Below, in pieces: positions 51,967 to 62,125 of a DNA stretch of 64,000 nt. Source of the stretch: Asinibacterium sp. OR53. Its GTDB lineage: Bacteria; Bacteroidota; Bacteroidia; Chitinophagales; Chitinophagaceae. The stretch's first letter is position 1. Each line of letters starts with the position of its first letter. A program made the position numbers and the translations under genes. The DNA lies in the NCBI RefSeq assembly GCF_000515315.1, contig NZ_KI911562.1:1012505-1076504 (forward strand), given 5' to 3'. The notes below the pieces were generated by a model. That model was not told where the DNA came from, searched no databases, and was given only the letters and a program-made list of their open reading frames with translations.

Positions 51967-52755
51967 TTGAAGGATTTGATCAAAAGGCTACCCGTTCTGT
52001 TCGTATTACTGACCCTTTGCTTTGTACTGTCGCAGCGAGCGGCAGCTCAGTTTGTTACGGTAAAGGGAACAGTATACGATATCAGCGCCCGGCGGCCCAT
52101 CGAGGCTGTGGCCGTTATAAGTAATTCGGGCAGGTCGGCACTTACCGACTCTTCCGGCAGGTACCTCATCACCGTTTTGCAACACGATTCCATCTGGTTT
52201 TCCCTGATTGGCAAATCCACCATGAAATACGCGGTAGACACTATCAGCAATATGGATAATTTCAATATTATGATCCATATAAGAGTGGCCGAACTGCCCG
52301 AAGTGAGGGTGCGGAATAGCTACTATAAGTACGATTCTATGATGAACAGGCGCGATTACGCCAAGATCTTCGATTTCAAAAAGCCCACCATCAGCCTAAG
52401 CAAGGACTACGGTTATAACCCTGGCGGCCTTACGGTAGGCTTCGACCTCGATGCCATCATCAATATGTTCCGTACCAAACACAACCGAAGCATATTAACC
52501 CTGCAAGAACGTTTGTTACAACAGGAGCGCGATAAATACATCGACCATCGTTTCAGTAAGCAGTTTGTACACAAGGTTACCCAACTGCAGTCGCCCGAGC
52601 TCGACAGCTTCATGAAACGGTACCGGCCCGAATACGAAGTGGTGACGGCCCTCAACGACCTCGAACTGGGCTATTATATACAGCAATGTTTTGAGCAATA
52701 TAAAGCCCTTCCGCGAAAAGGATGGAAGGGCGCATTGTGGCGTAGGGAGGAATAA
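51967..52755 (+). CDS. Secreted carboxypeptidase-regulatory-like domain protein
   Basis: A 262-residue exported protein. Signal peptide residues 1-28 (LPVLFVLLTLCFVLSQRAAAQ); then a CarboxypepD_reg-like beta-sandwich (VKGTVYDISARRPIEAVAVIS, TDSSGRYLITV) from about residue 31 to 110; then a helical, charged C-terminal half (RSILTLQERLLQQERDKYID). This domain usually starts TonB-dependent receptors, but the receptor barrel is absent. A TTG at 51967 is the start. Confidence 0.75.
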   Translation: MKDLIKRLPVLFVLLTLCFVLSQRAAAQFVTVKGTVYDISARRPIEAVAVISNSGRSALTDSSGRYLITVLQHDSIWFSLIGKSTMKYAVDTISNMDNFNIMIHIRVAELPEVRVRNSYYKYDSMMNRRDYAKIFDFKKPTISLSKDYGYNPGGLTVGFDLDAIINMFRTKHNRSILTLQERLLQQERDKYIDHRFSKQFVHKVTQLQSPELDSFMKRYRPEYEVVTALNDLELGYYIQQCFEQYKALPRKGWKGALWRREE

Positions 52756-52839
52756 TTCGCCCGTTCAACCATTTATATATTGTTCTGCGGTAGCCATCAA
52801 AATAATTTTATCTTTAGCGGGTTTAAATTTTTAAGCCCC

Positions 52840-53898
52840 TTGAACAAATATTTTGTTTCCTTATTGGTCTTGCTGGTCATGGTATCCTGTAAAAACAGCA
52901 AAGGCGACCCCCCCGCAGATAAACAGAAAAAAGGCCCTTCCGAAACCATCGTTGATGTGCTGGTAGCGCAGTCGCAAACCATTTCCAGCCAGGTAGAGGC
53001 GAACGGCACCGTGGTAGCCAATGAATACGTAGAACTCCGCCCCGAAACCAGCGGCCGGCTTGTTTACCTCTATGTGCCGGAAGGAAACCTGGTTAAAAAA
53101 GGAACGGTCATTGCCCGCATCAATGACGCCGATCTGCAGGCGCAGCTGAACAAGACCAAAGTATTGCTCGACCTCGCGCAGAAAAATGAAGAGCGGCTGG
53201 CCAAGCTGCTGAAAGTGAATGGCGTGAACCTGTCGGATTATGATGCTGCGCTGAGCACTGTTAACGGATACAAGGCCGACCTGGTATACACCCAGTCACT
53301 CATAGATAAAACAGTGATCAAAGCTCCCTTCGACGGGATGATCGGATTACGCCAGGTAAGCCTCGGCGCCTATCTGAGTCCGGCCATGACGGTAGCCACT
53401 ATGCAACAGCTCGATAAGATCAGGATCGATTTCACCCTTCCCGAAGAATACAGCAGGCTGATACAAAAAGGGAATACGGTAGATGTAACAGTAGATGCCA
53501 CCCGCCAGACCAAAACCAGGGCCCGCATCATTGCTGCCGAGCCGCAGGTTGATCAGAATACCCGCAATCTGAAAGTAAGGGCCTTACTCGATGGAGGCAA
53601 GGTAAATCCCGGCGCATTTGTAAAAGTCGTTGTTCAATCGGGCACCGATACCAAAGCCATCATGGTACCTACCAACGCCATCATACAGGACGACCGCAGA
53701 AAACAACTGATACAGGTGAAAAGCGGCAAGGCCAATTTCATAACGGTTGAGACGGGTGTTACACAGGCTGATTTTGTAGAGATCACCAATGGGGTGAAGC
53801 AAGGCGATACGATTGTAGTCACCGGCGTATTATTTGCAAGACCCAAATCGCCCCTGAAAGTGCGCAGCGTAAAAACACTGGAACAGCTCAAGAATTAA
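52840..53898 (+). CDS. RND efflux periplasmic adaptor lipoprotein (MFP family)
   Basis: A 352-residue membrane-fusion protein. The TTG at 52840 gives a lipoprotein signal ending in MVSCKN. Lipoyl half-motifs (VELRPETSGRLVYLYVPEGN, KAPFDGMIGLRQV), a coiled-coil hairpin (about residues 115-165) and beta-barrel/MP domains follow. It bridges the inner-membrane pump and an outer-membrane TolC-like channel. The permease gene is 13 bases downstream. No outer-membrane channel gene is present here, so the system must borrow one. Confidence 0.88.
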   Translation: MNKYFVSLLVLLVMVSCKNSKGDPPADKQKKGPSETIVDVLVAQSQTISSQVEANGTVVANEYVELRPETSGRLVYLYVPEGNLVKKGTVIARINDADLQAQLNKTKVLLDLAQKNEERLAKLLKVNGVNLSDYDAALSTVNGYKADLVYTQSLIDKTVIKAPFDGMIGLRQVSLGAYLSPAMTVATMQQLDKIRIDFTLPEEYSRLIQKGNTVDVTVDATRQTKTRARIIAAEPQVDQNTRNLKVRALLDGGKVNPGAFVKVVVQSGTDTKAIMVPTNAIIQDDRRKQLIQVKSGKANFITVETGVTQADFVEITNGVKQGDTIVVTGVLFARPKSPLKVRSVKTLEQLKN

Positions 53899-53911
53899 GC
53901 GCGATAGCCCT

Positions 53912-56900
53912 ATGAATATTTCTGAATTATCGTTGAAGCGGCCGGTACTGGCTACCGTGATGAACCTCCTGATTATCCTGTTCGGGGTGGTGGGATATAG
54001 CTTTCTCGCAGTACGTGATTACCCGGCCATCGATCCGCCCATTATCACCATCAGCACCAACTATACAGGCGCCAATGCCGATATCATCGAAAGCCAGATC
54101 ACAGAACCCCTGGAAAAGCAGATCAACGGTATTCCGGGTATTCGTACCATCACTTCATCCAGCGCACTCGGCAACTCGCAGATCACTGTGGAGTTCAACC
54201 TGGGGATAGACCTCGAAGCGGCGGCCAGCGATGTGCGTGATAAAGTAGGACAGGCGCAGCGAAGCCTGCCACAGGATATAGACGCGCCACCGGTAGTATC
54301 CAAAGCAGATGCCAACAGCGACTTCATTCTGATACTGGCGGTGCAGAGTCGCACCAAGAGCCTGCTCGAGCTCAGCGATTATGCAGAGAACGTATTGCAG
54401 CAACAGCTGCAAACGATCAAGGATGTGAGCTCCGTGAACATTTTTGGCCAGAAACGATACGCCATGCGTATCTGGATGAGCCCCGATAAAATGAGCGCAC
54501 ACAATGTGGCGTTTACCGATATCAGAACAGCGCTCAATACAGAAAACATTGAATTGCCGCCCGGTAAGATCTATGGCAACAATACTGAACTGATCATCCG
54601 GGCACTGGGGCGCCTCACCACCGAACAACAATTCCGTGACCTGATCATCAAATCCGATTCATCGGGCATCGTTCGCCTGAACGATGTGGCCAAGGTAGAA
54701 CTGGGACCGGAACAGTTAGAGCAGGCATGGAAATACAACGGTGTGAACGCCGTGGGCCTGGCCATCATTCCGCAACCAGGCGCTAATAATATTGAGATCG
54801 CCGATGAGTTCGACAAAAGGCTGGTACAGATCAAAGCGGCCAACAGATCGGATATCGAATTCAATGTACTCATCGATAATACCACCATCATCCGAAGATC
54901 ACTCTCGGAAGTGAAGGAAACGCTGATGATCTCATTCGGACTGGTAGTGCTTGTGATCTTCTTCTTCTTCCGCAACTGGCTGATCGCATTGCGGCCGTTG
55001 ATAGATATCCCCATTTCATTGGTGGCCACTTTCTTCATCATGTATATTGCCGGGTTCTCTATCAACATACTGACCCTGCTGGGTATTGTGCTGGCAACGG
55101 GCCTGGTGGTAGACGATGGTATTGTAGTAACGGAAAACATATTCCGGAAACTGGAAGAAGGACTTCCCATCCGCAAAGCGGCGCTGGAAGGAAGCCGTGA
55201 AATTTTTTTCGCGGTGATCTCTACATCGATCACCCTGGCGGTAGTGTTCCTGCCGGTGATCTTTTTACAGGGATTCGTGGGCAGGCTGTTCCGCGAATTC
55301 GGTGTAACACTCGCTGCAGCAGTACTGATCTCCGCCTTCGTTTCGCTTACCATCACGCCGGTGCTCAACGTTTACCTGAATACAAAAAATGCGCACGAAG
55401 GCTGGTTCTATAAAAAAACAGAACCCTTTTTCACCGGCATGGAGAACGGCTATAAAAACTTGCTGAAAGCTTTTATGCGCGTGAGATGGATAGCATGGGT
55501 GATCGTACTGGTGTGCGGATGCATGATCTGGTGGATCATGAAAGGATTGCAAAGTGAAATTGCACCACTGGAAGATAGGAGCAGCGTACGTTTCAGCGTG
55601 GTAGCGGCAGAAGGCACCAGCTACAACTACATGCAGAAGCTGGCCGATAACCTTACCGATTACCTGTACGATTCGGTACCTGAACGGGATTTTGTGTTCG
55701 CCCGTACTCCATCGTTCGGCGGTACCAATACCACGCAGCCAAGGATCGGGCTGGTAGACCCTCAAATGAGAACCAGGAGCCAGAACGATATTGCCAACGA
55801 CCTGCAGAAGAAACTGAGCCGTTTTAACCAGATGCGTGTGTTTGCCATACAGGAGCAGACCATTTCGGTGGGCCTTGGCTCGCGGGGTTCTTTGCCCGTG
55901 CAGTTCATCCTGCAAAACCAGGATATTAACAAGTTGCGGGAGATCATACCTAAATTCCTGGATGAAGTGCGGAAAGACAGAACCTTCTCCAATGCAGATG
56001 TGAACCTGAAATTCAATCGCCCGGAAGTACAGTTGACGGTAGATCGTATGAAAATAAAAGATCTGGGACTCAGCACTGCCGATGTGGTATCGGCTATACA
56101 GGCTGCATTCAGTGGAGGAAGGATGGCTTACTTTATTATGAATGGTTACCAATACCAGGTAATCGGACAGGTAGACCGCGGCAATCGCGATAATCCAAAC
56201 GATATCAGGAACCTCTATGTAAAAAATAATAAAGGAAAGAGTATCCCGCTCGATGCGGTGGTACACCTGGAACAAAGCAGTAATCCTTCAACGCTCTATC
56301 ACTTCAACAGGTACAAAGCGGCAACCATTTCAGCATCACTGGCCGAAGGCAAGACCATTGGAGATGGTATCAACGCAATGAATGCCATTGCCGGCAAATT
56401 GCTCGACCAGAGTTTCCAGACCTCCCTGAGCGGCCCTTCGCGTGATTATTCTGAAAGTTCTTCAAATATTGTGTTTGCCTTCATACTGGCGTTGATATTG
56501 ATCTACCTGGTATTATCGGCACAGTTCGAAAGCTTCCTCGACCCGCTTACCATCATGATCACCGTGCCGCTGGCACTGGCCGGGGCGTTGTTGAGTTTGT
56601 TCGTATTCAAACAAACCCTCAATATTTTCTCGGAGATTGGTATGATTATGCTGATAGGACTGGTAACCAAGAATGGTATTTTAATCGTAGAATTTGCCAA
56701 CCAGAAAAGGGCCAATGGCCTGCCCAAAATGCAGGCGGTGGTAGAAGCCGCTACACAAAGGTTGCGGCCCATCATCATGACCAGTCTGGCTACATCATTG
56801 GGAGCCCTGCCAATTGCGTTGAGCCTGGGCGCCGCTTCCACCAGCCGTATACCGCTGGGTATTGTGGTGGTAGGGGGTATCCTTTTCTCGCTGATCCTTA

Positions 56901-56977
56901 CCTTGTTTGTGATACCGGCTGTATACACATTCATATCGGGTAAGCACAAGGCCAGGACTGTAGATATTACCGAATAG
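53912..56977 (+). CDS. RND multidrug efflux permease (AcrB/MexF-like)
   Basis: A 1021-residue RND pump with 12 membrane helices and two large periplasmic loops. Typical features: N-terminal LSLKRPVLATVMNLLIILFG, the GLVVDDGIVVTENIF proton-relay helix with paired Asp residues, and the C-terminal ARPIIMTSLAT-type motif (RLRPIIMTSLAT). Length and motifs match the HAE-1 drug efflux group rather than the heavy-metal group. With its adaptor upstream it would expel hydrophobic drugs, bile-acid-like compounds or cell-derived lipids. No regulator gene is adjacent. Confidence 0.94.
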   Translation: MNISELSLKRPVLATVMNLLIILFGVVGYSFLAVRDYPAIDPPIITISTNYTGANADIIESQITEPLEKQINGIPGIRTITSSSALGNSQITVEFNLGIDLEAAASDVRDKVGQAQRSLPQDIDAPPVVSKADANSDFILILAVQSRTKSLLELSDYAENVLQQQLQTIKDVSSVNIFGQKRYAMRIWMSPDKMSAHNVAFTDIRTALNTENIELPPGKIYGNNTELIIRALGRLTTEQQFRDLIIKSDSSGIVRLNDVAKVELGPEQLEQAWKYNGVNAVGLAIIPQPGANNIEIADEFDKRLVQIKAANRSDIEFNVLIDNTTIIRRSLSEVKETLMISFGLVVLVIFFFFRNWLIALRPLIDIPISLVATFFIMYIAGFSINILTLLGIVLATGLVVDDGIVVTENIFRKLEEGLPIRKAALEGSREIFFAVISTSITLAVVFLPVIFLQGFVGRLFREFGVTLAAAVLISAFVSLTITPVLNVYLNTKNAHEGWFYKKTEPFFTGMENGYKNLLKAFMRVRWIAWVIVLVCGCMIWWIMKGLQSEIAPLEDRSSVRFSVVAAEGTSYNYMQKLADNLTDYLYDSVPERDFVFARTPSFGGTNTTQPRIGLVDPQMRTRSQNDIANDLQKKLSRFNQMRVFAIQEQTISVGLGSRGSLPVQFILQNQDINKLREIIPKFLDEVRKDRTFSNADVNLKFNRPEVQLTVDRMKIKDLGLSTADVVSAIQAAFSGGRMAYFIMNGYQYQVIGQVDRGNRDNPNDIRNLYVKNNKGKSIPLDAVVHLEQSSNPSTLYHFNRYKAATISASLAEGKTIGDGINAMNAIAGKLLDQSFQTSLSGPSRDYSESSSNIVFAFILALILIYLVLSAQFESFLDPLTIMITVPLALAGALLSLFVFKQTLNIFSEIGMIMLIGLVTKNGILIVEFANQKRANGLPKMQAVVEAATQRLRPIIMTSLATSLGALPIALSLGAASTSRIPLGIVVVGGILFSLILTLFVIPAVYTFISGKHKARTVDITE

Positions 56978-57031
56978 TGCAATTTTATGTCGCTGCTTGT
57001 GATACCTTTATGGGACTAAAACCCCAGGCTT

Positions 57032-57679
57032 ATGGCAGCATCATCTATTGCAGACATCAGGCGTGATTATAAATTACAATCTCTCGACGAAAACGATATC
57101 GCCGCCGATCCCATTACACAGTTCACCCGTTGGTGGGAAGAGGCTATTGCCAGTCATATTGATGAAGTGAATGCAATGACCCTTGCCACGGTAACCCCCG
57201 AAGGTCTTCCGGCCGCGCGCATTGTATTGCTCAAAGGATACGATGAACAGGGCTTTGTTTTTTTCACCAATTATAAAAGCCGCAAAGGCATGGAACTGGA
57301 AGCGAACCCGCATGCAGCCCTTGTATTCTTCTGGAAAGAATTGGAAAGGCAGGTACGCATAGAAGGCACGGTATCTAAAACAAGTACTGCAGAAAGTGAT
57401 GATTATTTCGAATCAAGGCCTGCCGGAAGCCGCATCGGCGCCTGGGCCTCCCCTCAAAGCCGTGTGGTGGCTAACCGTACCGAGATAGAAACCAATTACA
57501 GCAAATACGAACAACAATTTGGTTATGAAAACATCCCAAGGCCCGAGAACTGGGGAGGCTATATTGTAAAGCCCAGTGTTATTGAATTCTGGCAGGGACG
57601 CGGCAGCCGGTTGCACGACCGGCTACGATATACAGCTTCCGGTGCTCACAAATGGAAAAGAGAAAGGCTGGCGCCGTAA
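57032..57679 (+). CDS. pdxH: Pyridoxamine 5'-phosphate oxidase PdxH
   Basis: A 215-residue FMN enzyme that makes pyridoxal 5'-phosphate in B6 salvage. Family motifs: [52 protein letters not shown], and the C-terminal [15 protein letters not shown] followed by WKRERLAP. Length and start match the family. It is convergent with the transketolase gene, with seven bases between the stops. Confidence 0.94.
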   Translation: MAASSIADIRRDYKLQSLDENDIAADPITQFTRWWEEAIASHIDEVNAMTLATVTPEGLPAARIVLLKGYDEQGFVFFTNYKSRKGMELEANPHAALVFFWKELERQVRIEGTVSKTSTAESDDYFESRPAGSRIGAWASPQSRVVANRTEIETNYSKYEQQFGYENIPRPENWGGYIVKPSVIEFWQGRGSRLHDRLRYTASGAHKWKRERLAP

Positions 57680-57686
57680 CAGCGAA

Positions 57687-58649
57687 CTACTTCCGGCTCA
57701 TTACTTTTTCTGCAGCCGCAACGATGAAAGGTGTATCGAGGCCGTATTTGGTAAGTAGTTCAGTGGGTTTACCGCTTTCGCCAAAAGTATCGTTGGTGCC
57801 GATATACTCAATAGGAACAGGCTGGTGTTTAGCGGCTACCTGTGCAACAGCATCACCCAATCCACCAATAACGTTGTGCTCTTCTACAGTAACAGCACAT
57901 TTGGTTTTGCTGATAGACTTGATAATGGCTTCTGTATCGAGTGGTTTGATCGTGTGTATGTTAATGAGTTCTACGCTGATACCTTTTTCTTCCAGTATCC
58001 TGCCGGCTTCAATGGCTTTCCATACCATGTGACCGCAGGCGAAAATGGAAACATCGGTTCCTTCGCTCAGTTGTTGTGCTTTGCCAATCACAAAATCGCT
58101 GCCGTCTTCTTTGGTGAAGTTGGGCCATTTGGGTCTTCCGAAACGAAGGTAAACGGGACCTTCATAAGAAGCGATGGCTTTGGTGGCTGCTTTGGTCTGG
58201 TTGAAGTCGCAGGGAACGATCACCGTCATGCCTGGCAACATTTTCATCAAACCAATATCTTCCAGTATCTGGTGGGTAGCGCCATCTTCACCCAGTGTTA
58301 AACCGGCATGGGATGCGCAGATCTTTACATTCTTACCGCTGTAAGCTACGCTCTGCCTGATCTGGTCGTATACGCGACCGGTGCTGAAGTTGGCGAAGGT
58401 GGTGGTATAAGGGATCTTGCCACCTACCGTCATACCGGCGGCAATGCCAATCATATTGGCTTCGGCAATACCTACCTGTACAAAACGATGTGGGAAATCC
58501 TTGATAAAAGGGCCCAGTTTGAGTGAGCCGGCAAGGTCGGCCGTGAGTACTACCACGTTCTCATTTTCTTTGCCAATTTCATAAATGCCTTCACCGAAAC
58601 CGCCGCGGGTTTCTTTCTCGTTCAGTACCTGTATGTCTTTTAACTTCAT
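57687..58649 (-). CDS. Transketolase C-terminal subunit (split transketolase)
   Basis: A 320-residue protein equal to the Pyr-binding and C-terminal domains of transketolase: TRGGFGEGIYEIG at the start, VGIAEANMIGIAAGM, and TLGEDGATHQ with the catalytic region, then VEEHNVIGGLGDAV near the end. The thiamine-diphosphate-binding PP domain is absent. In split transketolases the PP domain is a separate N-terminal subunit, usually the preceding gene; here the upstream gene is a different one (the GH18-CE4-GT2 fusion on the same strand), so the N-subunit must be elsewhere. Confidence 0.86.
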   Translation of the reverse strand: MKLKDIQVLNEKETRGGFGEGIYEIGKENENVVVLTADLAGSLKLGPFIKDFPHRFVQVGIAEANMIGIAAGMTVGGKIPYTTTFANFSTGRVYDQIRQSVAYSGKNVKICASHAGLTLGEDGATHQILEDIGLMKMLPGMTVIVPCDFNQTKAATKAIASYEGPVYLRFGRPKWPNFTKEDGSDFVIGKAQQLSEGTDVSIFACGHMVWKAIEAGRILEEKGISVELINIHTIKPLDTEAIIKSISKTKCAVTVEEHNVIGGLGDAVAQVAAKHQPVPIEYIGTNDTFGESGKPTELLTKYGLDTPFIVAAAEKVMSRK

Positions 58650-58697
58650 GATCGGGAGCTGTTTGCTTGAAAGTGCTGCAAAGTAAAGGAAAACCGC

Positions 58698-61600
58698 TTA
58701 ATTGACCGTCACGACCTCCTTTACATTTCCGGTTCTTTTTAAAACACCCCAATGCTGCAGCTCGCCCTGGATGGCCCGCTTAAAGGCCCGGAGCAGTACA
58801 ATCAGCATCAGCCAGCGATAAATGATCCGTTGTGGTATGAGCGATACCAGCTTCAGCATGTTTTCACGCTCGTACCGGAAGGAAACCATGGCGATGACCA
58901 GGTCTACCAGTAGGAAAAGCAGGTAATAGGCGCCTATTTGCGCGATATTCCCTGTTAATAAACCAATAAGCATCAGCAGGTCGGCAATAGGTGTTAAAAA
59001 AGGCACGATGTATTTGAACACCAGCATATCGGGTAAAACAATCCAGCCCACCCGGCCTGCTTTGAAATTGAAGAGCGCATCCCTGTTTTTCCAGAAAGTC
59101 TGCATTACGCCAAAGGTCCAGCGGAAACGTTGTTTCATGAACTGTTTCAATGTTTCCGGCGCTTCAGTGTATGCAATGGCTTTGTTTTCATTTTTGATAT
59201 TATAACCACAGCGCAGGATACGAATAGTAAGATCACAATCTTCGGCCAGTGTATCGGTGGTAAACCCGCCTGCATCTTCAATGGCCTGCTTGCGGAAAGC
59301 GCCGATGGCGCCCGGAACAACGGTAATTCCGTTAAAATACGCAAATGCATTGCGGTCGATATTCTGGCTTGAAATGTATTCAATGCTCTGCCAGTGTGTG
59401 AGGATGTTCACTTCATTGCCCACTTTCACATTACCTGCTACAGCGCCGGCGTCCTCATCGGCAAAATGCCGCATCATCAGGCTCACGGCATTGGGTAATA
59501 ATTTGGTATCCGCGTCAATACAAATCACATACTCGGCATCGGTATGGCTGATACCGAAATTCAACGCAGAAGCTTTTCCACCATTGGGTTTGCTGAATAC
59601 TTTCACCAACGGATGGTTTTTGAATGCTTCATTCACCCGGTCGAATGTATGGTCGCTGCTACCATCATCTACAAAAATGAGGTTGAAGTTAGGATAGTCG
59701 CAACGCAGGAGATTGTGCAGCGAGCCAACGGCATTCACTTCTTCATTAAAAGCGGGTACAATAATAGATACCAGTGGAGAATCCGCGAGCGGAGACAGAA
59801 CCGTTCGTTTGTCTTTCCGTCTTTGCAGTATAGATAATACCAGGATGATGAGCATGCGCACAATACCCAGTACGAGGAATAAGATAAACAGGCCCGAGAA
59901 AAAGTTGCCCCCATAAAAGCCGGCTTTGAACAACCACAGGTCTACCTGCATGAGATCATAGCCACTTCCCTTGGGGAGAGGGGGCATCATTTCATCTTTT
60001 TTCCTGCCCAGCAGGTTGGCGATGGACACAAACTGGTAACCGTTTTTCTGAAAATATTCAATGATGCGTGGTAATGCTTCAACAGTAGCATCGCGGTCGC
60101 CACCGGCATCGTGCAACAGGATGATATTGCCGGTATCCTTCAGCCTTACCACCCGGTTGAAAATGGTATCGGCTGTCAAAGTATAGTCGGCATCGGTTTG
60201 CCAGTCCTTCGGGTCTATGTTCTCACCAATGGTGAGGTAATCTTTGGTTCTGCGCAGGCTGATGGGCAACAAGGCTTCCATCTCGCCCGGGTTATCATTA
60301 TCCGCATCGCTGTATGGCGCGCGAAAGAGAATGGTGCTGTGCCCGGTAATACATTCAATCAGCAGCCTTGTGGCATTGATCTCCAGGTCGGCCCGCTGTT
60401 TACCCACTTTGGCAATATTAGGATGGGTGAAAGTGTGGTTGCCTATTTCATGTCCTTCGCGGTAGATGCGTTGCACCAACGGGATATGCTTTTCCGCTTC
60501 GATACCTACCAGGAAGAAAGCGGCAGGCACATGGTAATGTGAAAGAATATCCAGCACTTTACCGGTGTATTTAGGATCTGGCCCGTCGTCGAAAGTGAGC
60601 ACTAATTTTTTGCCTTGAGGCGCGCCCATTTGTTTTACCATGAACATGGAAGGCAGTGAATCGTAGGTTTCTTCTGCAATGAGGCCCGCTGCCGAATCTA
60701 TTTGGATACTGATATGACCACTGCGGGGCATGGCAATCACTTTCATGATATCGCCGCTGCCAATATAATCCACGTTGTTGCTTCCCGCCATCTTGTTGAA
60801 GATCGAAAAATCGAACTGGCGGAGGGCATCTTTGTTCATGGATTTGTTGTAGAACTGCCAGAGCCGAAGGTCTTCACTCCCCAGCCGCCACAGAGCCGTA
60901 CCCGCCAGTTGGTATTCGGTAGCAAAACGCAGGGTATTGAAATTGGTGGCTGCATCGGTAAAATGCACTTCGTGCAGGTCGTTGGTGTCGTCGTAATAAA
61001 GATAGCTGAGGTTATACGTGTCGTTGTCGAACCGTATCTGACCCTCACTTTCCCTTGCTACGGTGATCGCATCGCGGTAAGCGAGCGTGGTAGTGGAACC
61101 CGAGCCGCCACCGTTCACCCAGTCGTATCCAAACGCAGCCATACACAATACAACTTTACTGGGTGGTATCTTTTTGGTAATCTGATCGAGTGCTTTTTCT
61201 ACCCAGCGCTGGCTGCTGATGGGGCCCGACCTGCTGTCCGCCGAATGTTCATCGTAAGCCATCAGGAACAGGTAATCGTTGTAATTGGCCAATGCCGACT
61301 GGTCGTAGTCTTCATTGAAAGGACTCACATCCTGCGATACCATCAATCCTGCAGCATGCATTTTTTCATAGAGATCTTTCTGGAAAGCAGTGAGTACTTC
61401 GTTCTTGGCTTCTATTAATGCTTCGAAGTCGATGTTCACGCCCGAAAGATCGTATATCTTACAAACCCGTATGATGTCGTTGATGAGCTTACTTTTCTTC
61501 ACGGGATCATTGATAATGCGGTGTACTACATCACCATGCCATGTCTTCTGAAAGTTATTGGTGAGCAACGGCATGATCTTGATACCTGCTGCTTTCATGA

Positions 61601-62096
61601 TACCGAGGGCATTCCTGTCTATGTCCAGCAACAGGCTGTCGCCCTTGGTATCCAGGAAAAACCATTCGGGTATTACGAGATTGATCTTGTCAATATTCTT
61701 TTGTAGGGAGATGAGCGACTGGGGGTCCCAATTTACGTAAAAAGCCGCCCGGATACCCACGCTGTCGTTGAAATATGGCGAACTGGAAAGATCGATCACC
61801 TGGTTGTTCTGCCCGCAGCCAAGTCCCTTCGCCCACTTATCATTGATGAATTTTCTGATGCCCTGGTATTCTTTGGTGATAGGCTCTGTAGGCTTATCGG
61901 GCTGCAATACCTTTTTCTTGATCTCATCCTGGAAAACGGGTAATTGCTGCGGCTTGTTGGCAGAATAATTATAAGCGATGACAAAAGCGGTAGCGCCTAT
62001 CAGCAGTAAAAAAAGAACCAGCCGGCTGCCCCATTTGGTTCGTTGCCAACGGGAGGCATTGTTCGTCTGGAAAATTTGTGCGGTTTCTCTATTCAT
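58698..62096 (-). CDS. Trimodular GH18 / polysaccharide deacetylase / GT2 fusion protein
   Basis: A 1132-residue membrane protein. Residues 25-45 form a membrane helix. About 110-420 is a GH18-like domain of the YaaH type, with GVNIDFE (Glu225 as acid residue). About 495-700 is a NodB/CE4 deacetylase: TFDDGPD at 501-507, HTFTH (His554, His558), FRAPYSDAD and LHDAGG. A second helix at about 733-757 is followed by a GT2 domain with FVDDGSSD, the DAD motif at 861-863, AEDCDL and QRFRW, and then C-terminal helices. It pairs synthesis with periplasmic deacetylation and hydrolysis of a GlcNAc-like polymer in one chain, as PgaB and PgaC do separately. Single open frame throughout. Confidence 0.9.
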   Translation of the reverse strand: MNRETAQIFQTNNASRWQRTKWGSRLVLFLLLIGATAFVIAYNYSANKPQQLPVFQDEIKKKVLQPDKPTEPITKEYQGIRKFINDKWAKGLGCGQNNQVIDLSSSPYFNDSVGIRAAFYVNWDPQSLISLQKNIDKINLVIPEWFFLDTKGDSLLLDIDRNALGIMKAAGIKIMPLLTNNFQKTWHGDVVHRIINDPVKKSKLINDIIRVCKIYDLSGVNIDFEALIEAKNEVLTAFQKDLYEKMHAAGLMVSQDVSPFNEDYDQSALANYNDYLFLMAYDEHSADSRSGPISSQRWVEKALDQITKKIPPSKVVLCMAAFGYDWVNGGGSGSTTTLAYRDAITVARESEGQIRFDNDTYNLSYLYYDDTNDLHEVHFTDAATNFNTLRFATEYQLAGTALWRLGSEDLRLWQFYNKSMNKDALRQFDFSIFNKMAGSNNVDYIGSGDIMKVIAMPRSGHISIQIDSAAGLIAEETYDSLPSMFMVKQMGAPQGKKLVLTFDDGPDPKYTGKVLDILSHYHVPAAFFLVGIEAEKHIPLVQRIYREGHEIGNHTFTHPNIAKVGKQRADLEINATRLLIECITGHSTILFRAPYSDADNDNPGEMEALLPISLRRTKDYLTIGENIDPKDWQTDADYTLTADTIFNRVVRLKDTGNIILLHDAGGDRDATVEALPRIIEYFQKNGYQFVSIANLLGRKKDEMMPPLPKGSGYDLMQVDLWLFKAGFYGGNFFSGLFILFLVLGIVRMLIILVLSILQRRKDKRTVLSPLADSPLVSIIVPAFNEEVNAVGSLHNLLRCDYPNFNLIFVDDGSSDHTFDRVNEAFKNHPLVKVFSKPNGGKASALNFGISHTDAEYVICIDADTKLLPNAVSLMMRHFADEDAGAVAGNVKVGNEVNILTHWQSIEYISSQNIDRNAFAYFNGITVVPGAIGAFRKQAIEDAGGFTTDTLAEDCDLTIRILRCGYNIKNENKAIAYTEAPETLKQFMKQRFRWTFGVMQTFWKNRDALFNFKAGRVGWIVLPDMLVFKYIVPFLTPIADLLMLIGLLTGNIAQIGAYYLLFLLVDLVIAMVSFRYERENMLKLVSLIPQRIIYRWLMLIVLLRAFKRAIQGELQHWGVLKRTGNVKEVVTVN

Positions 62097-62125
62097 GTAA
62101 AGGGTTAGCGGTCAGGTTTACTGGA

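Noticed and set aside
55265..56275. A 336-codon open frame antisense to the RND pump gene (also 54571-55368 on the same strand)
   Set aside because: They mirror the coding frame of a highly conserved 1021-residue pump and their translations show no family motifs. Long antisense frames are common opposite GC-rich, biased codons.
58698..62096. An assembly or annotation artefact joining three genes
   Set aside because: One open frame spans all three domains with every catalytic motif, and linkers with membrane helices sit at the expected borders.
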